Positions 25,347-34,073 of a stretch of 51,559 nt of DNA are shown piece by piece. The notes beneath the pieces are model-generated. The model had not been told where the DNA came from, ran no database searches, and saw nothing but the letters and a program-made list of their open reading frames with translations. Source of the DNA: Clostridiales bacterium (lineage in GTDB: Bacteria > Bacillota > Clostridia > Lachnospirales > Bianqueaceae). The DNA is taken from positions 1 to 51,559 of the forward strand of contig JAILDJ010000032.1 of the NCBI GenBank assembly GCA_024689505.1, written 5' to 3'. Numbering within the stretch: the first letter of the stretch is position 1; each line of letters begins with the position of its first letter. Position numbers and translations under genes: made by a program.

Positions 25347-26005
25347 ATATGAACATAGAACGATTGCTGTATTCCGCGCCGGCCGTACTGATCGCCATGG
25401 TGCTGCACGAACTGTCGCACGCGTATACCTCGTATCGCCTGGGCGATCCGACACCGAAGGAGACGGGCCGCCTGACGATCAACCCGCTGAAGCATCTGGA
25501 CCTGTTTGGTTCCCTCTGCCTGCTGTTTTTAGGGTTCGGCTGGGCCAAACCTGTACAGATCAACCCCAGGTATTATAAGAATCCCAAGATCGGCACGCTC
25601 TGGGTCTCCCTGGCGGGACCGGGGATGAATTTCCTGCTGGCCTTCATCGGCAGCCTGGGGGTCAGCCTGATCTTCAAGATCGCCGGTGACAGTCTCACGT
25701 TCCAGACGGAAGCGGGGTATAAAGCATTTTTGTACGTCTATCGCTTCCTGCAGTACTTCATGCTGATCAATATCGGCTTAGGGATCTTCAACCTGATCCC
25801 GTTTCCGCCGCTGGATGGCTCAAAGGTGTTGGCAGCGGTATTGCCGGACCGCGCTTATTATACCTGGATGCGCTATGAACGGTACGGGCAGTTCGTATTG
25901 ATGATCCTGCTGTACACAGGGCTCCTGAGCGGGCCGCTGGCATATCTGCGCTCCGGCGTCTATTACGGGCTGCAGACGGTGACCAATTTCCTACTGCAGG
26001 TTTAA
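25343..26005 (+). CDS. Site-2 protease-like M50 family zinc metalloprotease
   Basis: A 220-residue polytopic membrane protein of peptidase family M50. The zinc site is HELSH (His22-Glu23-His26) in the first membrane helix, and the third ligand is the Asp of PFPPLDGSK in a later helix; NPLKHLD is also typical. It lacks the PDZ domain of RseP and matches the short, widespread Firmicutes type whose substrate is unknown. The ATG at 25343 overlaps the pyrE stop. Confidence 0.88.
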   Translation: MNMNIERLLYSAPAVLIAMVLHELSHAYTSYRLGDPTPKETGRLTINPLKHLDLFGSLCLLFLGFGWAKPVQINPRYYKNPKIGTLWVSLAGPGMNFLLAFIGSLGVSLIFKIAGDSLTFQTEAGYKAFLYVYRFLQYFMLINIGLGIFNLIPFPPLDGSKVLAAVLPDRAYYTWMRYERYGQFVLMILLYTGLLSGPLAYLRSGVYYGLQTVTNFLLQV

Positions 26006-26048
26006 AGTAAGGATCGTTCCACAAACTGATAGAAAGGGGGGACCGCAC

Positions 26049-27581
26049 ATGATTCGATTCTTCAGCAAGATCATGCGGCTGGTGACGAGACGGTTGTTCA
26101 TAATCGCCTTGCTGATCCTGATCCAGCTGCTGTTCATCGGCGTGACGATCCAGGTGTTCAGCGAATACTACGTGTATGTCAATGCGGTCCTCATCGCTGT
26201 CAGCATCGTGGTGACCATCATCATCGTAAATAACAACGAAGATCCAGGCTATAAACTGGCCTGGACAGTCTCGATCTTGCTGGCACCGGTCCTGGGCGGG
26301 ATCCTGTACCTGGCCGTCGGCGGTCAGAAGCTGCGCCGCGGCGCGGCCGGCCGCATCCCCATGGATCCGCTGGACGCACGGGTGGACAAAGACTGGCTCA
26401 GCGAGATCACAGATCCGCATGTGCGGCAGCAGGCAGGCTACATCCAGAACCAGCTTATGTTTTCCCCGCAAGGCCGGACCTCGGTCCGCTATTTCGCTTC
26501 AACAGAAGAGGCTTTCGATGTGATGGTGGAGCAGCTGGAAGCGGCAGAACACTACATCTTTCTGGAGTATTTCATCCTGGAAGAAGGTGTCTTTTGGGAT
26601 ACGATCCTCGAGATCCTGGAACGCAAGGTGCGCCAGGGGCTGGATGTGCGGCTGATCTACGATGATGTGGGCTGCGTGAAGACCCTGCCCCAGCATTATT
26701 ACAAGCGACTGCGCGACAAAGGGATCCGCTGCTATGCATTCAACCGCTTCGTGCCTTTCATCTCTTTCCGCATGAACAACCGGACGCACCGCAAGATCCT
26801 GGTGATCGACGGATATACCGGCTTCACCGGCGGCTACAATCTGGCAGACGAATATATCAATGTGAAGGAGCGCTTCGGCCACTGGAAAGACACTGGATTG
26901 ATGTTGCAAGGTGCCGCGGTCTGGAACCTGACGGCCATGTTCCTGCACACCTGGAACTTCGTCAGCGCCGCCGAAAACCGCACCAATTTCGAGAATTATC
27001 GTCCGGAACGATACCACGCCCTGCCTGAGACCCAGGGGATCATCGCGCCTTATGGCACCACGCCTGTCAACCCGGAATCCGGAGCTGTGGGTGTGTACTG
27101 CAATATGATCGACAAGGCGGAAGCGTACGTGTACATCACTACGCCTTATCTGATCCCGAACAACGAGATCATGCGGGCACTGGAACGGGCTGCATTGAAC
27201 GGTGTCGACGTGCGGATCTTAACGCCCGCCCGCTGGGACAAGTACTCGATCCACATGCTGACGCAGTCCAACTATCGTGAACTGATCACGGCCGGTGTGC
27301 GCATCTTTGAATATACCCCCGGTTTTCTGCACGCCAAATCCTTCGTCAGCGATGACGAGATAGCGATCGTAGGCACGATCAACCTCGACTACCGCAGCCT
27401 GTACCTGCATTATGAAGATGCGGTCTGGATGTACCAGAGCCCAGTGGTGAAAGACGTGAAAGACGATTTCCTCGCGACCCAGGCATTAAGTGAAGAGATC
27501 ACACCACTGTTCCTCAAAAAACGTCCCCTGCACCGCCGCATCATCGGCTGGCTTTTGAAACTGTTTGCCCCTTTGGTGTAA
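26049..27581 (+). CDS. cls: Cardiolipin synthase
   Basis: A 510-residue phospholipase D superfamily enzyme that makes cardiolipin from phosphatidylglycerol. Two N-terminal transmembrane helices (about 15-75) are followed by two HKD motifs, HRKILVIDGYTGFTGGYN and HAKSFVSDDEIAIVGTINLD, and the order and length fit bacterial ClsA-type enzymes. An AAAGGGGG site precedes the ATG. It is the last gene of the packed unit that begins with the VOC gene; no terminator is obvious before the tRNA promoter. Confidence 0.92.
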   Translation: MIRFFSKIMRLVTRRLFIIALLILIQLLFIGVTIQVFSEYYVYVNAVLIAVSIVVTIIIVNNNEDPGYKLAWTVSILLAPVLGGILYLAVGGQKLRRGAAGRIPMDPLDARVDKDWLSEITDPHVRQQAGYIQNQLMFSPQGRTSVRYFASTEEAFDVMVEQLEAAEHYIFLEYFILEEGVFWDTILEILERKVRQGLDVRLIYDDVGCVKTLPQHYYKRLRDKGIRCYAFNRFVPFISFRMNNRTHRKILVIDGYTGFTGGYNLADEYINVKERFGHWKDTGLMLQGAAVWNLTAMFLHTWNFVSAAENRTNFENYRPERYHALPETQGIIAPYGTTPVNPESGAVGVYCNMIDKAEAYVYITTPYLIPNNEIMRALERAALNGVDVRILTPARWDKYSIHMLTQSNYRELITAGVRIFEYTPGFLHAKSFVSDDEIAIVGTINLDYRSLYLHYEDAVWMYQSPVVKDVKDDFLATQALSEEITPLFLKKRPLHRRIIGWLLKLFAPLV

Positions 27582-27619
27582 TTTTTGCAGGAAAATAGCG
27601 GAATTTTGCAAGATTTCAG

Positions 27620-27649
27620 TTGACAAACCCCGGCAACATGTGGTATTAT
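27620..27649 (+). promoter_or_regulatory. Promoter of the tRNA-Phe-tRNA-Lys pair
   Basis: TTGACA (27620-27625), an 18-base spacer and an extended -10 TGGTATTAT ending at 27649, about 90 bp upstream of the first tRNA. Confidence 0.7.
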
Positions 27650-27741
27650 ATGCGATGCACTTGCTTGAAGAGAATGAAGAAAAGCAAGTTTCATATAGAG
27701 AGACATGATGTCCTATATATGAAAGACATCAAGTCACATTT

Positions 27742-27814
<73 letters not shown>

Positions 27815-27818
27815 TGAT

Positions 27819-27891
27819 GGGCCGCTAGCTCAGTCGGTAGAGCATCAGACTTTTAATCTGGGTGTCGCGGGTTCGAATCCCGCGCGGCTCA
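27819..27891 (+). tRNA. tRNA-Lys (TTT)
   Basis: A 73-base cloverleaf four bases after tRNA-Phe: acceptor GGGCCGC/GCGGCTC with one G-U pair, D arm AGCTCAGTCGGTAGAGC, anticodon loop ACTTTTAAT (anticodon TTT), T arm CGCGGGTTCGAATCCCGCG. No CCA is encoded. Confidence 0.97.
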
Positions 27892-27900
27892 TGAACAAAA

Positions 27901-27936
27901 AAAGGATCACTCCAAATGAGTGGTCCTTTTTTTCTG
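27901..27936 (+). terminator. Terminator after the tRNA pair
   Basis: A 12-bp stem with one G-U pair, AAAGGATCACTC/GAGTGGTCCTTT (27901-27912 with 27918-27929), followed by a run of T. Confidence 0.9.
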
Positions 27937-27975
27937 TTCTATCACCGTCTGTGGGATTCGAACGCCCCGTAAAGG

Positions 27976-27996
27976 AAAAGGCCTGGTGGGCCTTTT
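27976..27996. terminator. Terminator at the 3' end of gpsA
   Basis: The stem AAAAGGCC/GGCCTTTT (27976-27983 with 27989-27996) lies 11 bases past the gpsA stop. It reads as a terminator on the minus strand and is symmetrical enough to act on both. Confidence 0.75.
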
Positions 27997-28007
27997 TGAT
28001 GTATACT

Positions 28008-29024
28008 TTACCGTTTAAGAGCAAGTTTGGGTAATTCCGGTTTGCTGTCCCGGCCCATCAGTTCGCCAACTGTTTCGGCTGGATCTTTTCCATGATTGAT
28101 GACTTGATCGGCAGCTTCAATGATGGGCAGCTCTACATTATATTTTTGCGCTAGGGTCAATGCGGCGGGAATGGCATTGATGCCTTCCACGACCATGCCG
28201 ACCTGCTGTACCGCTTCTTTCGGCGTATACCCTTGACCGATCAGGAATCCACAACGATTGTTTCGACTATGCCTGCTGGTCGCGGTAACGATCAGATCGC
28301 CCATTCCCGCCAGGCCAGAGAACGTTTCGAACATGCACCCTGCAGCCATGCCAAGACGTGTGATCTCTGCCAGTCCGCGTGTGATCAAAGCTGCCTTTGT
28401 ATTGTCGCCGTAACCAAGTCCGGACGCGACACCGGTGGCCAGCGCGATGATGTTCTTCAGGGCACCGCAGAGCTCGACTCCTTTGATGTCAGTGTTTGTA
28501 TATACGCGCATGACAGGATTCGAAAAAACAGCCTGGACCTGTTCGGCAATCGTTATATCCTCATGTGCGGCTACGATCGTTGTAGGGAGATCCATAGCGA
28601 CCTCTTCCGCGTGTGTGGGTCCGGAAAGCGCTACGACCTTCGCGTGGGGAATTTCGGAGATGATCACTTCGGACATCGTCATGAGTGTTTCAGCCTCAAG
28701 TCCTTTTGCTACGTCTACTATGATCTGATCTTCTTTAATATATGGAGCAGCCTGTTTGGCTGTTGAACGGACAAAAACAGATGGAACGGCAAACACAAGG
28801 ATATCTTTATCAGCACAAGCGTCACGGATATCTTTTGTAAAAATAATTGCCTCAGGTATGATCATCTCGGGCAGATTCTTTTGTTTTCTTGTTTGATTCA
28901 GTTCATCGATCTCAGCGGGAAGAGCGGACCAGACGGATACAGTGTGTCCAGAATTACAAAGCATTCTGGCCAATGCCATTCCCCAGGTACCGGCTCCGAG
29001 TATACTTACTTTTATTGTTCTCAC
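28008..29024 (-). CDS. gpsA: NAD(P)-dependent glycerol-3-phosphate dehydrogenase
   Basis: GpsA reduces dihydroxyacetone phosphate to glycerol-3-phosphate for phospholipid synthesis. The protein has the N-terminal dinucleotide motif ILGAGTWGMALARML, VAKGLEA, SGPTHAEEVA, the catalytic Lys in GALKNIIALATG, and GLAGMGDLIVTATSRHSRN. The start is unusual: there is no ATG. The frame is open up to a TTG at 29072. I give GTG at 29024, but AGAGGTGAG is best spaced for the AUA codon at 29015, where the family N-terminus (KVSILGAG) would follow at once. Confidence 0.9.
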   Translation of the reverse strand: MRTIKVSILGAGTWGMALARMLCNSGHTVSVWSALPAEIDELNQTRKQKNLPEMIIPEAIIFTKDIRDACADKDILVFAVPSVFVRSTAKQAAPYIKEDQIIVDVAKGLEAETLMTMSEVIISEIPHAKVVALSGPTHAEEVAMDLPTTIVAAHEDITIAEQVQAVFSNPVMRVYTNTDIKGVELCGALKNIIALATGVASGLGYGDNTKAALITRGLAEITRLGMAAGCMFETFSGLAGMGDLIVTATSRHSRNNRCGFLIGQGYTPKEAVQQVGMVVEGINAIPAALTLAQKYNVELPIIEAADQVINHGKDPAETVGELMGRDSKPELPKLALKR

Positions 29025-29132
29025 CTCTTCATTTGTTTTTCTGCACGCATGGCCACGTGACTTGCATGCCAAGGATCATTTTATCAAAAAAGGGTATATT
29101 TTACAAGGAATATATTAATTCGGAGCTGTGCA

Positions 29133-29161
29133 TTGCAAATCCCAACGCCATTCAGTATAAT
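29133..29161 (+). promoter_or_regulatory. Promoter of the first aldo/keto reductase
   Basis: TTGCAA (29133-29138), a 17-base spacer and a perfect TATAAT (29156-29161), 36 bp upstream of the start. Confidence 0.75.
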
Positions 29162-29197
29162 GATGCAAACTGTCATAAGCTGCAAGGAGGTTTTATT

Positions 29198-30313
29198 ATG
29201 GCGATCGACACGAGTCAAGTATCTAAGCTGGGGTTTGGCCTGATGCGCCTGCCCGAGACCGATGGCAAGATCGACCTTCCGCAGGTCTGCCACATGGTCG
29301 ACAAATTCATCGAAGCGGGGTTCAACTATTTTGATACCGCCTATGTGTATCACAGCGGTCTGTCGGAAGTTGCCGCCCGGGAAGCCCTTGTCAAGCGGTA
29401 TCCCAGGGATTCCTTTTATCTGGCAACCAAGCTTCCGGCCTGGGAGATGCAAGGACCGGAAGACAATGAGCGGATCTTCCAGGAGCAGTTGGAGCGCTGC
29501 GGTGTCGAGTATTTCGATTTCTACCTGCTGCATTCCATCGAGGATGGATCCAATCATGATACGTATGAGAAGTTTGGCAGCTGGGATTGGGCCAAAGTGA
29601 AGAAAGAAGCCGGTCAGATCCGGCACCTGGGTTTTTCCTTCCATGGCAGCCCCGAACTGCTGGAGGATGTGCTGGACCGGCATCCGGAAGTGGAATTCGT
29701 ACAGATCCAGCTGAACTATGCCGACTGGACGAACCCGCTGGTCCGTTCCGGCCGCCTGTACGAGATCCTGCATGAAAGAAACATCCCCATGGTCATCATG
29801 GAGCCCGTCAAGGGCGGAACGCTGGCCAATCTGCCGGAGCAGATCACGGACATGTACAAAGAAGCGCGGCCGGACAAGTCCATCGCTTCCTGGGCACTGC
29901 GCTTTGTAGGTTCTCTGCCGGGGATCATGACGATCCTTTCCGGCATGTCCAACGAGGCACAGATGGAGGACAACCTGTCCACCTTCAAGGCGTTCGAACC
30001 GCTTTCCGCAGAAGAGAGCGCTTTGGTGGAAAAGGCTTCCGAGATCTGGCGCAGCATCCCGCAGATCGGCTGCACGGCCTGCCGGTACTGCTGTGATGGA
30101 TGTCCTATGCAGATCAACATCCCGGAGATCTTCCGTGCGGAAAACACGCTGCGCATCTATCCCGATGACTGGCGCGCAAAGGGCTACTATCGGACTGTAA
30201 CGGAAGCGGGCGGCAAGCCGGCAGACTGCATCGGCTGCGGTCAGTGTGAGAGCGTATGCCCGCAGCATCTGCCCATCATCGAACTGCTACAGGAGATCAG
30301 CGGCAAGTATTGA
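29198..30313 (+). CDS. Aldo/keto reductase with C-terminal 4Fe-4S ferredoxin domain (copy 1)
   Basis: A 371-residue protein: an AKR TIM barrel (about 1-280, GFGLMRLP ... FDTAYVYHSG with the Asp and Tyr of the active site, EPVKGGTLANL) joined to a cysteine-rich tail with CTACRYCCDGCPMQINI and CIGCGQCESVCP, enough for two iron-sulfur clusters. This architecture is common in anaerobes; the substrate is unknown. The ATG at 29198 has AAGGAGG; a much longer reading from 28889 crosses the promoter and is rejected. A paralogue lies at 45828-46949. Confidence 0.9.
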   Translation: MAIDTSQVSKLGFGLMRLPETDGKIDLPQVCHMVDKFIEAGFNYFDTAYVYHSGLSEVAAREALVKRYPRDSFYLATKLPAWEMQGPEDNERIFQEQLERCGVEYFDFYLLHSIEDGSNHDTYEKFGSWDWAKVKKEAGQIRHLGFSFHGSPELLEDVLDRHPEVEFVQIQLNYADWTNPLVRSGRLYEILHERNIPMVIMEPVKGGTLANLPEQITDMYKEARPDKSIASWALRFVGSLPGIMTILSGMSNEAQMEDNLSTFKAFEPLSAEESALVEKASEIWRSIPQIGCTACRYCCDGCPMQINIPEIFRAENTLRIYPDDWRAKGYYRTVTEAGGKPADCIGCGQCESVCPQHLPIIELLQEISGKY

Positions 30314-30323
30314 TCCTGTGGCT

Positions 30324-31601
30324 TTATGGAGCAGGAACGACGGCGCCAGTACCAACGGAGAGACCGAGGAGCTTTTCCTTTACGTGCTGCGCCGTGGGCT
30401 CGATATCGTAAGGCCAGAGGATCAGGTGTACGTCGTTCTCCCGGCAGAGCTGGTCTTTACGCTGATCCAGCTCCTGCCGCTGTTTGAGCGCTTCTTCCCC
30501 GCCGAAGAATTCGATCGGCAGATAATGCTGGATGCCCTGGTATTCGATGGCGGTCTTAAGTGATGGAATGTACAGATCCAGACTTTGACGTTCCAGCCAG
30601 TCCGGCCGGTACTGATACAAGGTGTCAGGGAATTGTTTGTGGACTTCCTGGAACAGGGAAAGTTCATGCTTCCATTTGGGACGGATCACACCTTGGACTG
30701 TGAGCCGTGTGCGGATACGCGTGCGCTCCAGCCGCCAGTTCGTACGGAAGCCGTCCTGTTCTTCATACAAGGCCAGGTCGGTGTACCACCACTGGAAAAA
30801 TGGCATCAGGACCAGTGTCAGGTTGAGAAAGAGCTCCAGCTCGGAAGCAACGTAGCCCTGTTCCAGGATATGTTCGATATTACGGCGCACATACACGGTC
30901 TTGGCAGGATCATGACAGTGCGGCAAAGAACCGAGATAGCGGGCTAGCCGATCCGGCAGATAGGGCGATCTGAGAACGATGCCGTCCTCCTGCAGCAGGT
31001 TCTGATACCAGGGAAGGGAATGACCATACAGGCAATAGCCTCCGAAGAGATCTTCGGAGGCATTTGTGTATAACAGGTGGAACATCAGCAGCACATCGTC
31101 CATTCGGCGTTTGTCGAAAACGGCCAAATAATGCACGGCCTCTTCATCCGGAAAGAGACTGCGTACCGGACGAAATACTTCTGCTTTCCTGCACACCTCC
31201 GTGACCACGAAAAACTGGGAAACAAAGCTCTCCGGGAAGAGGAAGCAGGCTTTATGGTCCATGTCCACGTCGGAGAACTGGTCCAGAAAAGCCCGAACGA
31301 ATGGGTTGACCTGAAAGGGCCCTGCCGCAAGGATCCTGGCGCGTGTGGCATAGCGGTAGGGCAGATCGTCCCAGGACAGCCGGATCAGAAAACGGTCATA
31401 ATGACCGGCTTCATATTCGGCACGGAGTGCTTCATCGAAGGTCCTACGATAGGACTCGTGCTCTTCCAGCAGCTGATCCAGCGTAGCACAGGTGCGCATT
31501 TCATGATGTGCGGGATAACGGTCCCAAAGCAGCTCCAGCCGGTCGAAGGACGTTGAAACGGTGGGGTTTCTATGGATCGGAGGGTAAGGCGTGTCGGACA
31601 T
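30324..31601 (-). CDS. Unknown protein with restriction-endonuclease-like C-terminus
   Basis: A 425-residue protein I do not recognise as a named family. Residues 1-310 are rich in aromatic and charged residues with no motif. The last 100 residues read LYQYRPDWLERQSLDLYIPSL followed by KTAIEYQGIQHY and later a DVHLILWPYD strand; this Asp-x-Tyr-Ile-Pro / Glu-Tyr-Gln-Gly pattern resembles the PD-(D/E)XK fold of Vsr-like and homing-type nucleases. No HNH motif is present. It stands alone between an aldo/keto reductase and a divergent AraC-type regulator. Nuclease activity is inferred. Confidence 0.6.
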   Translation of the reverse strand: MSDTPYPPIHRNPTVSTSFDRLELLWDRYPAHHEMRTCATLDQLLEEHESYRRTFDEALRAEYEAGHYDRFLIRLSWDDLPYRYATRARILAAGPFQVNPFVRAFLDQFSDVDMDHKACFLFPESFVSQFFVVTEVCRKAEVFRPVRSLFPDEEAVHYLAVFDKRRMDDVLLMFHLLYTNASEDLFGGYCLYGHSLPWYQNLLQEDGIVLRSPYLPDRLARYLGSLPHCHDPAKTVYVRRNIEHILEQGYVASELELFLNLTLVLMPFFQWWYTDLALYEEQDGFRTNWRLERTRIRTRLTVQGVIRPKWKHELSLFQEVHKQFPDTLYQYRPDWLERQSLDLYIPSLKTAIEYQGIQHYLPIEFFGGEEALKQRQELDQRKDQLCRENDVHLILWPYDIEPTAQHVKEKLLGLSVGTGAVVPAP

Positions 31602-31688
31602 GGGCGGACTCCTGATGAATAAGATGAAGCCATGATACCACGGCAGAAGACCAAAAAACGTCCGTTTTCATTGATTTCATACGGTTTA

Positions 31689-31717
31689 TTGCGTTTCTTT
31701 GATTTATTGTATATACT
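31689..31717 (+). promoter_or_regulatory. Promoter of the AraC-type regulator
   Basis: TTGCGT (31689-31694), a 17-base spacer and TATACT (31712-31717), about 30 bp upstream of the regulator start. Confidence 0.55.
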
Positions 31718-31748
31718 TTGAAACAACACCATGATCAAGGAGAACCAC

Positions 31749-32831
31749 ATGCCCACTGAACGAAGCAATGCACCATCCAAAGAGGAGCTTTTAGAATATC
31801 TGTGTACCTTCACGAAATCAGAAGAGATCTATCGCCGCTATCATGATCTGGCCGGCACACCTGATCAAAAGGCCGCCTATCTCAAGGAGATCGAGGCCTA
31901 TGCGGTGGAACACCATCTGATCATACCGGAGATCGTACAGTTGGAGCTGCCGGAGCAGTTCACGGAGCAGACGTATTACTCGCATCTGCCCATCGGCCGC
32001 GGGTCGGACGTCAACGTGGCAAGGCATCTGCGCTATACACCGGTCTTTCATTACAGCACCTCTTTCTTTGAGATCTACTACGCGCTTTCGGGCACGATCC
32101 ACTATACATTGAACGATGTGCCCTGCGTCCTTCCGCAGGGAGACATCAGCTTTATCGCGCCGGGCGTCCCCCGTTCGATTGAGGTCTTTGATGACAGCGT
32201 GCTTTTGAGCATCCATGTCCGGCATGACACGTTTGCCGCTGCCTTCAGCAACACGCTGCGATATGATAACATCCTTTCTGACTTCTTCCTGAGCAACCTG
32301 TACAGCCGCGAACCGATCAGCAACGTGCTGTTCCACGCCGAAGGGGATCCGGATCTGCGGGACTTGGTGCTGGACATGTATCGGGAAGCACATTATTCGG
32401 ATGATTTCAGTTTCCGCATGCTGAATCACCTGCTGTCCGTGTTCTTTATCCGGATCCTGCGGCGGTATGAGGATCAGGCGGTCGTAGACGCTGGCGGACA
32501 GGGAAGGGCAGGGAGCCCTGTCCCGGCTATGCTCAGCTATATTTATGATCACTTTACTGAGATCTCATTGGATGAGCTGGCGGAAAAGTTCAATTATTCT
32601 GCCTCGCACTGCTCCCGGTTGATCCGGACGCATACAGGCCGCGGGTTCCAGTCGATCCTGCGTGACGTGCGGATGCAGCAGGCATGTTCTGTGCTGCTGA
32701 CCACAGGTGACTCCGTCGCTGAGGTCAGTGGCAAGGTCGGATACGCCAACCCGGAGTCCTTCATCCGTGCTTTTGAAAAGCAGTTCGGCGTTTCACCGGC
32801 GGCGTTTCGGAAGCAAAACGCTGTGTCATAA
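31749..32831 (+). CDS. AraC family transcriptional regulator with cupin sensor domain
   Basis: A 360-residue regulator: a cupin-like sugar-binding region (about 90-180, FFEIYYALSGTIHYTLND ... DISFIAPGVPRSIEV), a helical linker, and a C-terminal AraC double helix-turn-helix (SLDELAEKFNYSASHCSRLIRTHTGRGF ... DSVAEVSGKVGYANPESFIRAFEKQFGVSPAAFR). The ATG at 31749 has AAGGAG six bases upstream; the ATG at 31731 would put that site inside the gene. It precedes the AlsK-GH78-esterase genes and probably controls them. Confidence 0.88.
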   Translation: MPTERSNAPSKEELLEYLCTFTKSEEIYRRYHDLAGTPDQKAAYLKEIEAYAVEHHLIIPEIVQLELPEQFTEQTYYSHLPIGRGSDVNVARHLRYTPVFHYSTSFFEIYYALSGTIHYTLNDVPCVLPQGDISFIAPGVPRSIEVFDDSVLLSIHVRHDTFAAAFSNTLRYDNILSDFFLSNLYSREPISNVLFHAEGDPDLRDLVLDMYREAHYSDDFSFRMLNHLLSVFFIRILRRYEDQAVVDAGGQGRAGSPVPAMLSYIYDHFTEISLDELAEKFNYSASHCSRLIRTHTGRGFQSILRDVRMQQACSVLLTTGDSVAEVSGKVGYANPESFIRAFEKQFGVSPAAFRKQNAVS

Positions 32832-33176
32832 GAAGGTTTTACGGTGTATTCATGCCTGATGGGACGGATTTGTTGAAAGAGCATGTATCCATAGAGGAGT
32901 GATCGAGCCATTTTTCATGCCTCAGGAGTTCGAAATTTCAAAAGGGCATGCCAAGAGGAATCATTATAGATTTCTTGGGCAAGCCTTTTATATGCATAGA
33001 GGAAAAAGGACATGATTTGAGCCTGATCGAAGAAGTGTTCAAAAAAAGGATAAAAACCAAGTGCATAGAATCGCAAGAATTATCAGTTATTGATGATCGA
33101 TTCGATCATTGGATCTCGATGTCGGGACTGATATAATATAGTCAAAGCATCGGAGAAACTATATAAGGAGGCAGCT
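32832..33176 (+). other. Gene-free spacer between the AraC-type gene and alsK
   Basis: This 345-bp spacer holds the alsK promoter and operator near its right end. A 62-codon frame (32948-33136, MPRGIIIDFLGKPFICIEEK) lacks a ribosome binding site and runs into the promoter, so I do not call it a gene. No hairpin terminator is obvious after the regulator gene. Confidence 0.5.
33093..33137 (+). promoter_or_regulatory. Promoter and palindromic operator of alsK-GH78-esterase
   Basis: TTGGAT (33109-33114), a 17-base spacer and TATAAT (33132-33137). A 17-bp palindrome ATGATCGATTCGATCAT (33093-33109) touches the -35 element, a position suited for a repressor or activator, for example the neighbouring AraC-type protein. 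Confidence 0.7.
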
Positions 33177-34073
33177 ATGATCATCATCGGAATCGATATC
33201 GGAGGGACCCATTTCCGCATCGGAGCGGTGGAGGATGGGCATATGCTGAAGTTCGAAAAAGTACCTACAGCCTCGGTCTTCTGCACCAGCAATGCCATCG
33301 AGGATCTGGCCCGGAAGATCCGGTCTTTCGGGGAAGGGATCGATTACAAGGCGGTGTCCGTCGGCATTCCTGCGGCGCTGGATCGCGCACGGAAAACAGT
33401 CCTGCAGGCGCCGAACCTGAAATTCATGGAGCGGATCCCGGTCGTGGACGGGTTGAGTGCTTTGCTGGGTGTGCCTGTGATCGCGGAGCGTGATGTGACC
33501 ATGGGTCTGTGCTATGACGCTGCGAAATACGATCTGCCGCAGGAAGGTATGATTTGCGGGATCTACTTCGGAACCGGCGTGGGTAATGCGATCCTGCTGG
33601 ATGGAAAACCATGGAAGGGGCACAATGGTGTGGCCGGTGAACTGGGGCACATCCCGGTCCATGGCAGCACGATCCCTTGCGGATGCGGCAATATCGGCTG
33701 TATGGAATGCAGTGCAGGCGGCAAGTATCTGGCGGTCCTGCAGAAGGAAAAGTATCCGGACACGCCCATCGGAAAGCTGTTCGCCGTACATGCAGCGGAA
33801 GCACCGCTTGTCGAATTCGTGGATCTGATGGCGCAGGCGGTGGCGGCGGAAGTCAACATCCTGGATCCGGATGCCTTAGTCATCGGCGGTGGGGTCATGA
33901 ACATGGAAGGCTTCCCAAAGGATCTGCTGAAAGAGCGGATCGAAGCGAGATTAAGAAAACCCTATCCGGCCGAAAGCCTGGAGATCCTCTTTGCGGAGGA
34001 TGAGCCGGATAAGAGCGTGGTAGGTGCTGTGCGTTTTGCTTTGAACCAACTGAAAGGAGAAAAAGAATGCTGA
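33177..34073 (+). CDS. alsK: ROK family sugar kinase, allose kinase (AlsK) type
   Basis: A 298-residue ROK kinase. Motifs: ATP-binding IGIDIGGTHFRIGAVEDG, catalytic RDV region, GELGHIPVHG with the zinc His, and the zinc cysteines CGCGNIGCMEC. The segments GTGVGNAILLDGKPWKGHNGVAGELGHIP and VIGGGVMNMEGFPKDLL closely resemble E. coli D-allose kinase, so phosphorylation of allose or a related hexose is likely. AAGGAGG precedes the ATG at 33177. It overlaps the start of the GH78 gene by seven bases, so the kinase probably acts on a sugar freed with or by that enzyme. Confidence 0.85.
   Translation: MIIIGIDIGGTHFRIGAVEDGHMLKFEKVPTASVFCTSNAIEDLARKIRSFGEGIDYKAVSVGIPAALDRARKTVLQAPNLKFMERIPVVDGLSALLGVPVIAERDVTMGLCYDAAKYDLPQEGMICGIYFGTGVGNAILLDGKPWKGHNGVAGELGHIPVHGSTIPCGCGNIGCMECSAGGKYLAVLQKEKYPDTPIGKLFAVHAAEAPLVEFVDLMAQAVAAEVNILDPDALVIGGGVMNMEGFPKDLLKERIEARLRKPYPAESLEILFAEDEPDKSVVGAVRFALNQLKGEKEC

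Noticed and set aside
27935-27975. GTGGGATTCGAAC motif after tRNA-Lys that looks like the T arm of a minus-strand tRNA
   Set aside because: The flanking bases do not pair as a T stem and no other tRNA arm follows. There is also no second copy that would mark an attachment site.
28889-29197. Long N-terminal extension of the first aldo/keto reductase
   Set aside because: It crosses a promoter and lies over the 5' end of gpsA; the ATG at 29198 has a strong ribosome binding site and gives the family N-terminus.
32948-33136. 62-codon frame upstream of alsK
   Set aside because: It has no ribosome binding site, resembles nothing I know and runs into the promoter and operator of alsK.
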